From: Tricholoma matsutake
Lineage: Eukaryota > Basidiomycota > Agaricomycetes > Agaricales > Tricholomataceae
Assembly: GCA_026075535.2 (NCBI GenBank)
Contig: AP026538.1
Span: 10,602,001 to 10,666,000 of the forward strand
Direction: 5' to 3'
DNA length: 64,000 bases
Shown here: positions 10,361-21,226 of the stretch, piece by piece
How the letters are laid out: each line of letters starts with the position of its first letter
Numbering within the stretch: position 1 is the first letter of the stretch
Notes under the pieces: generated by a model
Databases searched by the model: none
Told to the model about the DNA's origin: nothing
What the model saw: only the letters and a program-made list of their open reading frames with translations
Position numbers and translations under genes: made by a program

Positions 10361-11480
10361 ATGGATGCATCAGAACGCTTCGACGTGCTTGAAAGTGACG
10401 TTTCCGGAATGCGCGCACAAATCAACTCGCTTAAATCTACGATTGAAAACTTCGTTAGGACCCTCCAGGCTAACCCTACGACCAATAGTTCCCCCTTTAC
10501 GACTCCAAGCGCACCCAACAACAACGTTTTGCCAAACGCGTCCACTAAGGAACGTGCCCAGATCAAACTGTCCCCCCCCCGCTGAATTTAATGGTGCACG
10601 TGCGCAGGGACGTGCATTCCTTAATTCCTGTGAGTTATACATTAGTCTCCAGTCGCATCAATTCGTCGATGAGGCTGCAAAAATTTATTGGGCCTTCACA
10701 TACATGAAATCTGAATGCGCCTATCTCTATGTGGACCGTATCCTACATCAAACTAAAGAACTCAGTTCTCTACCTTTCTCCACTTGGGGTGACTTTCGAG
10801 CTGAGTTCGTACGCCACTTCTGCCCCCTCAATGAATGCCACTGAGCAGTGACACGACTTGAGTCATCCACTTACCACCAGGGACATCGATCCGTGGACGA
10901 CTATATCGATGAGTTCAAGGATTTGGTGGACATGGCAGGATATGGGAGTGGGTTACCAGTGGTGGTGAAGTTCCAACGGGGACTCAACCGAGAAATTGAG
11001 GACCAGATTGCACAGATGTTGGAAGGGCGCCCAGCGGACGATGATATCCTTGCTTGGTATGAAGCTGCTTCACTCTGTGATGAGAACCAACTCACAAATG
11101 CAGTGTTTAATGCTGCATTCCATGCTCCAACTACCACTCATACGCCCTACACCTTCAATTGAAGCCTCCCCCGCCCTAACCCCATTCCTGTTCATCAAAC
11201 TCCCACACCAGCCGTCAATGTCCCAGTACCAATAGATGTTGATGCAGCCCGCAGCCGTGCACATAAGTTGGATCTCTGCTACCGTTGTGGGGAACCTGGA
11301 CACAGGGTTGGAGCATGTCCCCATCGTCAGGATATCCGCATGCTCACCCCCGAGGGATGAGACGAACTCCTGCAAGATTTGTTGGCGCTTGTAGATGTTG
11401 AGGAAGTGAAGGATCAAGTTGCAGAGGAGATTAAGTTGGAAGTTGTAGAGGAGCAGGATTTTCATATTCGCAGCGAGTGA
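10361..11480 (+). pseudogene. Family C gag (broken)
   Basis: The likely start is the ATG at 10361 (MDASERFDVLESDVSGMRAQ), which opens a coiled-coil-like N-terminus. The frame is lost at a run of nine C (10572-10580) and resumes as PPAEFNGARAQGRAFLNSCE, the usual capsid-like region, with VDDYIDEFKDLVDMAGY further on. A CCHC knuckle CYRCGEPGHRVGAC is encoded near 11275-11320. In-frame TGA stops occur at 10842, 11160 and 11358, and the frame ends at the TGA at 11478-11480. Pol follows in the -1 frame and its frame overlaps the gag end. The protein would form the particle shell and bind RNA. Confidence 0.88.
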
Positions 11481-14400
11481 ATCGTACACCCTCACTGCCT
11501 GTCCATAATCGCTTTGAAGTCTTGTCAGTTGAATCCCCGGAGAATGAATCCATTTCTGTGACTGCTCCCCTCTCTGACCCTTTGAAGTTGGATAAAGACG
11601 TACCTGCTCTCCCCATCTCTCCTTCTACTCCACGTCCCAAAATTAAATCATGGGAATGTAAACTACCACGCAAGTATATTGTGGCATCCACTCCCTCTGC
11701 ACATTCCTTAAACCTAGCCATCAAACTGCAGACGACTGACACTGGACAGATACTCGGTGTCTCTGCGCTCCTGGACTCTGGTGCGACTGGTCTCTTCATC
11801 GATTCCCATCTGGTACAACAACATCACCTAAATACTCGCTCACTCTCACGTCCGATACCTGTATATAATGTGGATGGATCCCCAAATGAAGCTGGTGCCA
11901 TCCAAGAGGTTGCAGACCTGGTTCTCCATTACAGAGATCATAGTGAGCGTGCCCTTTTTGCTGTCACTCAATTAGGAAAGCAAAAGGTGATTTTGGGATA
12001 TCCATGGCTTCGAGACCATAACCCAGAGGTCGACTGGCGTACCGGGGAGGTTACCATGAGCCGATGTCCATCCTGCTGTCAGACGTGTTTCACAGAAGCC
12101 AGGCAAGAATGTCGTGGACAGAAGGTGGCAATATGACATACTCGGAAGTGTCGTGCTGGACCCCTGCCTATACCTGAAGTGGAAATGGAAGGGGTTCCTG
12201 ATCTAATGCCAGACTTGGATGATGATGATGAGGACCCAGAGGAAGTGGAGGAGGGTGATCGGATCTTCTACACTGCGATTCGCTCATCGCATGAGGTGTG
12301 TGCCACATCGAACATATCCCAATGCCTCGCCGAGGCCTTCCACAAAAACAACGCTGCTAAATCCTCTACTAACTCCTTACTCCCTCATCTCCATGAGTTT
12401 GAAGACGTGTTCTCCAAGGAGTCATTCGACTCTCTTCCTGTGTGCAAGCCATGGGATCACGCAATCGAACTCACCCCCGGTGCAACCCCTTCATCCTGCA
12501 AGGTCTATCCTCTCTCTCTGGAAGAACAACGGCAGCTTGACCAGTTCATCGACGAGCACCTGGCCTCTGGATGTATTCGACCATCAAAGTCACCCATGGC
12601 CTCTCCCTTTTTCTTTGTCAAGAAGAAGAATGGCTCACTTCGACCGGTTCAAGACTACAGAAGGCTCAACAACATCACGGTCAAAAATCGCTACCCACTA
12701 CCCCTCATCTCCAAACTCGTAAACCAGCTCCATGGAGCCCGATACTTCACCAAGCTCGATGTCCGTTGGGGCTATAATAATGTGAGGATAAAGGAGGGAG
12801 ATGAGTGGAAGGCAGCCTTTCGTACCAACCGTGGTCTTTTTGAACCGCTTGTCATGTTCTTTGGCCTTACTAATAGCCCTGCCACCTTTCAGACCATGAT
12901 GAACGACATCTTCCATGACCTCATCCTCGAAGGCGTTGTCTGCATCTATCTCGACGACATCCTCATCTTCACTTGCACAGTTGAAGAGCACCGTCACATC
13001 ACGCGCCTCGTCCTAGAGCAACTTCGATGGTACAAACTCTACCTTTGTCAGGACAAATGTGAGTTCAAAAGGACCAAGATTGAGTACCTTGGCCTGATTA
13101 TCTCGGAGGGTCAAGTGGAGATGGATCCTATCAAGGTAAACAGGGTCACAGCTTGGCCAACGCCCACGAACAAGAAGGAGGTGCAGTCTTTCCTGGGCTT
13201 CATCAATTTCTATCGGTGTTTTATCAAGGATTTCTCACATCATGCATGACCACTGTTCGACTTGACAGGAAAGGAGGCATGGAGGTGGGATAATGCACAA
13301 CAGGAGGCGTTCGAAAAGCTTAAGGAGATGGTCACTTCCACTCCGATCCTTACCTTTGCTGACGATTCACATCCTTTTTGTGTAGAAGCCGACAGTTCTG
13401 ACTTTGCGACGGGTGCTGTGTTGTCTCAGCAGTCTCCGGAGGACCAGAAGTGGCATCCTGTTGTGTTCTACTCCAAAAGCCTTAGTGCTGTAGAGCGAAA
13501 CTACGAGATCCATGACAAGGAGATGTTGGCGATAATGCGTGCGCTTGAGGAGTGGCGACACTTCCTTGAGGGTGCCCAACACAAGGTGGAAATTTGGACA
13601 GATCACAAGAATCTTGAGTACTTCATGATGGCCAAGAAATTGAACCATTGTCAAGCTCGTTGGTCCCTGTATCTATCTAGATTCGACTTCTCCTTGCACC
13701 ACCGTACGGGTCACAGCATGGGGAAGACCGATGCCCTATCCTGACGTGCAGACCATGGGGATGGCAGCGGTGACAACCAAAACATTGTGCTGTTGCAGCC
13801 AGACCTGTTCACCATTCAGGCACTGGAAGGCATCGCACCCCAGGGTGAGGAGCAGGACATCCTACGTGACATTCGTTGTGCAAACCGTAGCGGTTTACAT
13901 GAGGATGTTGTCGCCCGAGCTGTTAAAGAACTGAGGAAGCGATCGACCCTTTCCTTACGTGCAGCAGAGTGGGCTGAAAAGGAGGACTTGTTGTATTTCA
14001 GGGATCACATCTATGTTCCCAATGACCCAGACCTTCGCCGGCGCATCATATCCCAACACCATGACTCACAGATTGCTGGCCACCCCGGACGCTGGAAGAC
14101 CTTGGAGCTCACCTCACGGAACTATTGGTGGCCACAAATGTCACGGCTCATTGGTCAGTATTGTCACACTTGTGACCTTTGCTTATGCACCAAGGTTCCT
14201 CGTTGCAAGCCTATTGGTGAGCTACACCCTCTTCCTGTTCCAGAGAGTCGTTGGGATGTCGTCAGCATCGACTTTGTGGTGGAATTGCCAGAGTCAAATG
14301 GGTTTGATGCGGTGATGTGCACAGTTGACTCAGTGGGAAAATGCGCTCACTTCATTCCCACTCACACCACTGTCAGTGCCCTAGGTGCCGCTCGACTCTA

Positions 14401-15355
14401 CCTCCACCACGTGTGGAAATTACATGGACTTCCTGGTGCCTTCCTCTCGGATCGTGGCCCTCAGTTCATGGCAGAGTTCACTCGTGAGCTGTACCAACTC
14501 CTGGGGATCAAACTCCTCGCTTCAACCACTTATCACCCACAAACTGATGGCCAGACGGAGCGAGTCAACCAGGAACTGGAGCAGTACATCCGCCTCTTTG
14601 TCAATGAATGCCAGGACGATTGGGATGATCTCCTTCCTTTGGCCAAGTTTGGATACAACAACCATGTCCATGCTTCCACTCAACAGACCCCTTTCCTCTT
14701 AGACACTGGACGACATCCACGCATGGGATTTGAACCTCGCCAAACTCCCTCACACATCGAGACGGTGAATGAGTTCACAGAACGCATGAGGGATAGCTTG
14801 GAGGAGGCAAGGGCAGCCTTAGCAAAGGCGAAGGACGACATGGCACGATTTTACAACCAACGCCACTCCCCAACCCCTCAGTACAAGGTTGGTGATCGAG
14901 TTTATCTTGACTCCAGTGATGTCTCCACTACATGTCCATCCAAGAAACTCACTCATCGCTTCTTGGGACCTTTCCCCATTGTCAAGTGCGTTGGAACACA
15001 TGCCTATCATCTACGCCTCCCAGCCTCCATGTCCAGACTCCATCCCGTCTTCCATGTCGTCAAATTGCTTCCAGCTCCCCCAGATCCGTTCCCGGGATGC
15101 CATTCACACCCACCACCACCACCTACAGTGATCGAGGGAGAACCCCAATACGAAGTCGAGTCAATCTTGGACAGCCATTTGCGTCGAGGAAAACTCCAGT
15201 ATTTGGTACATTGGAAGGGTTATGGGTATGAGGAGAACTCATGGGTCAAAGAGTCTGACGTAAATGCCCCTTGGTTAATCAAGGAATTCCACCGACGGCA
15301 CACTGCTGCACTGCGTCGCATTCAAGTCACGGACTTTGGTCGTATACGATTTTGA
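11477..15355 (+). pseudogene. Family C pol: protease, RT, RNase H, integrase, chromodomain
   Basis: A single frame runs from about 11435 to the TGA at 15353 with only three internal stops, all TGA (12134, 13247, 13742). Domains in order are: protease ALLDSGATGLFI; RT with FVKKKNGSLRPVQDYRRLN and catalytic IYLDDILIF; RNase H with VEADSSDFATGAVL, EMLAIMRALEEW and WTDHKNLEYF; integrase zinc finger (GHPGRWKTLE, CHTCDLC); integrase core with VSIDFV, SDRGPQF and GQTERVNQ, where 35 residues separate the second Asp from the Glu; and a C-terminal chromodomain (YEVESILDSH, YLVHWKGYG). All catalytic residues are intact. The three stops sit where an Arg CGA is plausible, so this copy is close to coding-competent but not intact. 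Confidence 0.95.
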
Positions 15356-15377
15356 ATGCATCGGGGCGATGCATCTT

Positions 15378-15390
15378 AGAGAGGGGGTGA
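15378..15390 (+). other. Polypurine tract of family C
   Basis: AGAGAGGGGGTGA lies directly before the 3' LTR, the expected plus-strand primer. Confidence 0.85.
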
Positions 15391-15816
15391 TGTAAGGGGA
15401 CTAGGGGGGTGCCCTGTGTGTTTTTCCTATTTTTTATGTTTGTCCTATATTTTTCCCCACCTCATTTCCTTCTATTCTTCATTTTCTATGATTTTTCCGG
15501 ATTTTATTACTAATTTTCCCTTGCTATCATGTTTGTACGTGTTGACACTTTTATATTTAGAGGCGGAGGACACCTTCCGACACATACCCCTTGGTATGAT
15601 GTCATTCGGCAGCCTTGATCCGCCTATCTCCGCCTTTTTCTATTTTTAGATTATATTTGATTTTTGTCATCTTCACATATACTGGGCATCAGCAAGGGGA
15701 TCCTTAGAGTTTTCTCTTCGGATTTCCCTTTGCTAGGTGTGTCCCCAATGCCTGTATTATGTAGTATAATTTTAACTTCGGATTTCCCTTTGCTAGAGGC
15801 TTAGGTTGCCCTTATA
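15391..15816 (+). repeat. 3' LTR of family C
   Basis: 426 bp, the same length as the 5' LTR. By eye the few differences include CATG/CGTG-type changes and a small block near 15610. Confidence 0.95.
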
Positions 15817-15821
15817 TTGTC

Positions 15822-16639
15822 TGCCTCAGCTGCCCAAATAGACAGGTGCATAGATTGTCTATTCATGGTAGCTAAGAGTACAGACCCTAGGGAGACTACA
15901 GCGGTGACTTGCATCATATCAGGCCGCTGTTCTAAAAACCCAATTCCTCCATGAGGTTGAGGGCTTGTTCTTTCTCTTCTTCATCTAGTTCATCCAGCAT
16001 CGTGCAGATCTTCTGGTAGGCATCCACCCCAGTTCTTTTTTTGGGTGAAGTGGTTTTGGTAAGGAGGGGGTGCTGACCCCATCTGGGTGGGGCTTTTCCC
16101 ATCCTTGTGGTCGGACAATTGGTGTCCTGGTTGGTGACAGATGACACACAATCTTCTTTGGAGGTGTTCCATGCATTCTTCGTTTGTCAGTCAGTTGATG
16201 TCAAGAGAGGGCTGTCCTTTCTTCATCGTTTCTTTTGTCATCTGGTTCTGCCTGGTCTTCCCCAGGATTGCCATGGCCCATTTCCATTGGCCTTCATATT
16301 TTGAAGCTGCCTTTATCCAGCCTTTGAGAGTGTTGGGTACTGTCTCCATTGTGTGTACCCTCTTCAGTAATTCAGGATGCAGTCCATCCATGAAGTACTT
16401 GATCATGGCTGCATCTTTGGTGATTCCCATCCTGTCTTTCAGGATGCAGAAGTTTGCCACATATTCTTTGAGGTTCCCTGAACCTTGTTTGAGATTCTTA
16501 ATCTCTGTCTTTGCCATTCCGGCATCGTTGATCAGTGAGAAGGCCTCTAGGACCTTCTGTCAGAAGTCTGCTTATTCTCTGAGTCCCTCGGATTGATGTT
16601 GGTTGACAAATGCCTGCGCCCAGGCAGCTGCTGTCCCTC
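15822..16639 (-). pseudogene. Family D gag, C-terminal part
   Basis: Minus-strand gag remnant between the family C and family A insertions. Reading from 16639 it shows AAAWAQAFVNQHQ, then NLKQGSGNLKEYVANFCILK and HPELLKRVH, all typical of the capsid part of this Ty3/gypsy group. A zinc knuckle CVICHQPGHQLSDH follows, in which the fourth ligand is His instead of Cys. The C-terminus (DAYQKICTMLDELDEEEKEQ) is reached after a frameshift near 16050. Stops break the first 40 residues. It joins the gag start at 28976-29400 if the family A element and one CACTC duplication are removed, and it joins the protease part across family C. Confidence 0.87.
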
Positions 16640-16644
16640 CACTC
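16640..16644. other. Target site duplication CACTC (left) of family A copy 2
   Basis: CACTC directly precedes the LTR at 16645 and is repeated at 28971-28975 right after the LTR at the other end. This proves that the two LTRs, 11.5 kb apart, bound one insertion. Confidence 0.95.
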
Positions 16645-17075
16645 TGTTAGGGCAACACCCACCATCTGCTAGCTAAGCCCATGTGGGTTCTCTCTACAAG
16701 AAGGGGGTGGGATCTGCACTCATGATGGGGGAATTGATGGTTTTGATGCGAGGGGTTATTAATAGGTGAGTTTGTTGACAAAGGCCTTTCACACCAAAGA
16801 CGTAGGTGGAACACCTAAGAGAACACAACTCAGTCCCCCAGGTGTATATTTAGGGTTTATATACTATGTTACACATATTGTACATTATTGTTACCAACAC
16901 ATGTGTACATGCACATACATCTTGATGCGTGCGAAATAAAATTCTCATGCTATCAAAGTGTAGCGTCATTTAGTGTCATTTGGCATCATTTGGCATCATT
17001 TAGCATAATGTAGCGTAATTCGACATAATAAAATAAAAATGACATTTTATTAGGTAATGGGGTGGTTTCCTAACA
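16645..17075 (-). repeat. 3' LTR of family A copy 2
   Basis: 431 bp, ends TGTTAGG and CCTAACA on the plus strand. Contains the start-of-R 11-mer on the minus strand at 16820-16830 and TATATAAA at 16856-16863. Confidence 0.95.
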
Positions 17076-17078
17076 TTA

Positions 17079-17088
17079 CCCCCCTTTT
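17079..17088 (-). other. Polypurine tract of family A copy 2
   Basis: On the minus strand AAAAGGGGGG lies three bases from the 3' LTR, as in copy 1. Confidence 0.85.
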
Positions 17089-17899
17089 ATGCCTCGACTT
17101 CCAGGTGAGAAAATATTGTGTTTGTCCCCTCTGTGAAATTTTGGTAAGGCCGGAATCTCATCCCCTCATACACCATTCTCGCAATGCGACGTGGAGCATT
17201 CGGATTACATTTAAAGAACTGGGTGATCGCATTACGCGCTCACTTACAATTCTCTTCAGGCTCCCACGAATTATTTTTGTCAGTATAGTTTTTCCACTTT
17301 ATTAAGAACTCCAATTTGTTCCATTGAAGATGTGAGTCTAGAATTTCTTCAACTACGTATTCTGGAGCACCTTCTACTATTATCGGAGGTTGCAGAGTAG
17401 TATGTTGGCCAGGAATAGTGGGTGGGCGGTAAGGGCATAGGCAGGATACATTAATCTCAGGATCAATCTTGAATGATCGGGGTAATTTTAGCACTACCAC
17501 ATTAGGCGAGATCACTTTAGAGATTGCATATGGGCCAACTTGTTTCTCCATAAGTTTCCTCGAAGGTCGTGGAATATTGAGGTCCTTGGTACTTAGCCAC
17601 ACCAAGTCACCAAATTTGTACTCTGGAGCGCATGCTCAAGTACGATCTGCATGTCACATCATGTCATCATGTGCTTTCTTCAACGCCGCCTCTGCTTCTT
17701 CTTGTACCTTTTGCATCTTAGATACAAAGTCTTCTAACGACTGTACTTTGACTTCCCTTCTGGGTTCTACTCCCATGTGAGGATGATATCCATAATTCGC
17801 GAAAAAGGGTGACATACAAGTAGCTGAATGGAATTTGTTATTGTGGGAAAATTCAACAATTGCCAGCCATTCGGGCCAGTCAGTTTGTTGGTAGTTGAC
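17087..17899 (-). pseudogene. Family A copy 2 integrase C-terminus and chromodomain
   Basis: Minus strand from VNYQQTDWPEWLAIVEFSHN through VGPYAISKVISPNVVVLKLP to the chromodomain (EYVVEEILDSH, FLIKWKNY) and the TAA at 17087-17089. Stops at 17654-17656 and 17636-17638 are TGA where copy 1 reads CGA, and a further TGA follows EENCK near 17240. The upstream end at 17899 is the left breakpoint of the inversion: the residues that should precede VNYQQ lie in reverse at 19290. Confidence 0.92.
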
Positions 17900-19295
17900 A
17901 AAAATTATTATCGTCGCTTTGTGCACAATTTTTCTAAAATTCCTGGACCCTTACATAACCTTATGCGAAAGGGAGTAGTGTGGAGGTGGGGAGAGCAGCA
18001 GCAGACAGCATTCGAGGAATTGAAGAGGAAGTTTGTGGAGGGACCAATATTAGCCCCAGTGGATTTCACCCGCCCTTTACAAGTGGAATCAGATGCATCT
18101 GATTTTGTTACTGGAGCGGTATTATCAATGCTGTGCAAAGATGACAAATGGCATCCTTGTGCATATTTGTCCCGAGGGTTGAATGATGTGGAGAGAAATT
18201 ATGATGTGCATGACAAAGAGATGTTGGGGATAATACGAGCATTGGAGGCATGGAGGCATTATTTGGAAAGATGTATGCATCAGATTGAGATCTGGATGGA
18301 TCATCAAAATCTGCAATACTTCATGTCCGCTAAAAAGCTTAATCACCGGCAAGCGCATTGGGCATTAATCCTATCACGTTTCAATTTTCACTTGGTCCAC
18401 AAAGCGGGAAGCTTAATGAGAAAGGCAGATGCATTATCCAGACATATTGATCATAAAAGGGGGGTGGAGGAGGACAATAAGAATGTTACCTTACTCAAAC
18501 CCAAATACTTTCACATTTGTGCTATGCATCAAGGGCATCTATTAATAGATAGCTCGGAAATGGAAATGTTGTCTAAAATTAGACAATGTTCAGAAATGGA
18601 TGATGAAGTAGTGGAAGCCGTGAAAGCTCTGAAGGGAGAGAAGAAGGGTAATATTAAAGGAGATGAATGAGCTGAGGAACAAGGGTTGGTGTTGTTTCGA
18701 GGAAAAGTGTATGTACTGAAGGATCAGGATTTGCGAAGGGAGATCGTCTGGTTACATCATAATACGCCAACTGCCGGACACCCAGGAAGATGGAAGACGT
18801 TGGAATTAGTAATGAGAAATTATTGGTGGCCCAGAATTTCGAAGTATGTGTTGGGGTATGTGGATGGATGTGATACGTGCATGAGGGGAAAGAAATTTCC
18901 AGAAAAGCCTGCAGGAAAATTAATGCTGAACCCTATACCTAAAGTGCCATGGCGAGATATATCTGTGGATTTTATTACCAGATTACCCGAGGCTCAAGGG
19001 TACGATGCAATATTCCTAGTATGCGACCACTTCACAAAGGAGGTCCATATTATTCCTACTACTACAGGAACCTCATCATTGGGCTTGGCACACATCTATC
19101 TAAACCAGGTATGGCAGTTACATGGGTTACCCGATACCGTTATCTCCAATTGTGGACCACAATTTGCTTCCACATTTATGCGAGAACTAAACAACATATT
19201 GGGAATTCAAACCAAATTATCTATGGCATATCACCCACAGACTGATGGGCAGACAGAGAGAATGAATCAGGAGTTGGAGCAGTACCTACATATGT
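17900..19295 (+). pseudogene. Inverted block of family A copy 2: RT end, RNase H, integrase first half
   Basis: This block reads on the plus strand while the rest of the element reads on the minus strand. It starts with [11 protein letters not shown] (RT end), continues through RNase H (VESDASDFVTGAVL, WMDHQNLQYF) and the integrase zinc region (GHPGRWKTLE, CDTCMRGKKF), and stops at QELEQYLHM in the integrase core. Copy 1 shows that NFYRR normally follows GLA and that FVNYQQ follows QYLCM; both partners are found exactly at the two edges, facing the other way. One TGA at 18668 replaces a TGG of copy 1. The catalytic Asp of RNase H has become WMDH rather than WTDH nearby. Confidence 0.93.
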
Positions 19296-19623
19296 GCGAG
19301 TCCCAAGAAGGCTTGAACCTCCTTGACACTGGTGGGCGCAGGCCAATCTGTGATCGCCTGTACCTTGATCAGATCCATTTTGATCCCATCAGGGCCAATC
19401 AATAATCCTAGGAACTCGATCTCGCTTGCCCCAAACACACACTTCTCTGGTTTCAAAAATAGATCATTCTCCGCCAACCTCCATAACACCTCCTGTACTA
19501 TCACCTCATGATTTTCTTCATCCTCCATGAATATCAGAATGTCGTCAATAAATATTATTACCATGCCTTTGTCTATTATGTCCTTGAAAATGTCGTTCAT
19601 CATATTTTGAAAGGTTGGGGGAC
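19296..19623 (-). pseudogene. Family A copy 2 RT, middle part
   Basis: Minus strand: PPTFQNMMNDIFKDIIDKG, the catalytic block VIIFIDDILIF (FIDD type), KPEKCVFGASEIEFLGLLI and [11 protein letters not shown], where the inversion starts. On its right it is cut at TNTP|PTFQ by family B; the left half of that junction is at 25346. Confidence 0.92.
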
Positions 19624-19837
19624 TGTAACAAAGGCACTCTTGTGCCTTGATCACTTAAGAACAAGAGACCAAGTAAATTGGAACTTGATATGGATTAAGG
19701 TAGAATGAGAGTTAACTACAACATTGTTTCGGGAAATCAACACTCATGCATGTGATCGTGTATATTAGTAATGGTCCAGAAGGGTAAGGTAATGCGTGTC
19801 ACGGCAAGGTAGTAAGATAATAGGAAATTATCTTACA
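19624..19837 (-). repeat. 3' LTR of family B
   Basis: 214 bp, TGTAA...TTACA. Same length as 25132-25345. Differences include CAAGAGACC with neighbouring changes in the first 50 bases and CGTGTCACGG against CATGTTGCAG. Confidence 0.95.
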
Positions 19838-19890
19838 CTCGCATACATCCTCTTGAAAATAAAAAACCCCACATAGGTCTTCAAGCCTAC

Positions 19891-21226
19891 TCACACATTT
19901 TGAGCTTTGTATAATGCGAGTGCCTCAGTCTCCAGTACTTCGGATCTAGGTAACCAGAGATCGTGCTTGGGCCCATACCCACTCCAACGTACTAGGAATT
20001 GGTGACCCCGTCCCCTCCATCGACCGAGGATTTTGTCAATGAAATATTCTTCTGAACCATCCAGAGTGACTAGCAGCTTCAGAGCGTTGTTTGCATGGGA
20101 AGGGAACAGTTGGTCGTCGTTGGGTGTATGCATACGTAGTTGTGCGACGTGGAATGTAGGATGCATTTTTGTAGTGGGTGGTAGTTTGAGTTTGTACAAG
20201 GATGATTCTGGGAAGGCTTGTGTGACTTCATAAGGTCCGTCGAATCATGGCATGAATTTGGCCACACGTCCATCCTTAGTGCGTATGTAGTCTCTTTGTC
20301 TGTGAGCAGTGGCCAGCATGACTCTGTCCCCTACGTGAAAAGCAGGGTTGGGAATGCGGTCTTTGTTGACCGAATGCACCTGCTGAATTTTTGCTGCGAG
20401 GAGATTATCCCTTGCTGCATTTGTCTCCTCTTCTATCCTCTCCATGAATGTTTTGGCCTCCACTTCCTGGGGAACTTCAGTTGGGTCCTCCGTGGTAGTT
20501 GGTGGTATGACAATTGGTGGTAACAGCTGTGGTGAACACCCAGTTTTCAGCACAAAAGGGGATACTCCTGTGGATCCATTCGGCGAATTCATCATGTCAA
20601 ATCTTACTTTTGGTAACGCTTTGACCCAGCCCTTCTGGTTCCGTTCTATGTGAAAACACAGACACTGCACGATAGTTTTGTTTGACTGCATCTGTCTGAG
20701 GGTGGTACACTGTTGATAGTTTATGATTTATGCCCATGCATTTGATGAGCGCTCTCCAAAATTTCGATGCAAAGATTTTGTTGCGGTCACTGATTATTTC
20801 CAATGGGCATCCGTTTTCGCAGTACCACTTGTCGAAGAATAAGAACGCAAAATCTTCCGCAGTCATATCAGTAGTGCACACCGCGATCTGTATATCTGCG
20901 CCAAGTCGATCTGTCATTGTAACAATGGCATCGAAACCATCGTCTTTCAGTAAAGGCCCTACAAAATCAATTGCCACCGAGTCAAAACGTTTGTCGGGTA
21001 CGGGTAAGGGATGTAATGGTCTGGCTGTCTTTGATGTTGATGATTTATTCCATTGGCAGTCCATGCAACCAGATACATATCCATGCACCAGATCTCTTCT
21101 CATATTGGGCCAGTAGAAGTCATCGCAGAGGTTAGCATATGATTTTTCCACTCCAAAATGCCCCAGGTTGTCATGCGCTAATTGGAACAACCACTCCCTC
21201 AAGTCCTTGTACTTTGGGATAACCAA
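19891..21226 (-). pseudogene. Family B integrase and chromodomain
   Basis: Minus strand. The zinc region (HDNLGHFGVEKSY, CMDCQW) is followed by the core with VAIDFVGP and ISDRNKIF. A deletion near 20690, right after YHPQTD, removes the segment that normally holds the catalytic Glu (GQTER-like) and shifts the frame. The second half (20691-20245) continues with QKGWVKALPKVRF and NSPNGSTGVSPF, then a TGA at 20245 in MP*FDGPYE (probably Arg). The end is a chromodomain-like region (EYFIDKILGR, FLVRWSGYG). Integrase activity is not possible with the Glu segment gone. Confidence 0.88.

Larger units (their letters stand above)
9769..15816 (+). mobile_element. Complete Ty3/gypsy chromovirus, family C
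   Basis: A 6048-bp element with two 426-bp LTRs, a self-type primer site, gag, pol, a polypurine tract and a 5-bp target duplication. It sits inside the protease-gag border of family D in opposite orientation. By eye its LTRs differ at roughly seven or eight places, so insertion was fairly recent. Gag has one homopolymer frameshift and three TGA stops and pol has three TGA stops, but every domain is still readable. Confidence 0.97.
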
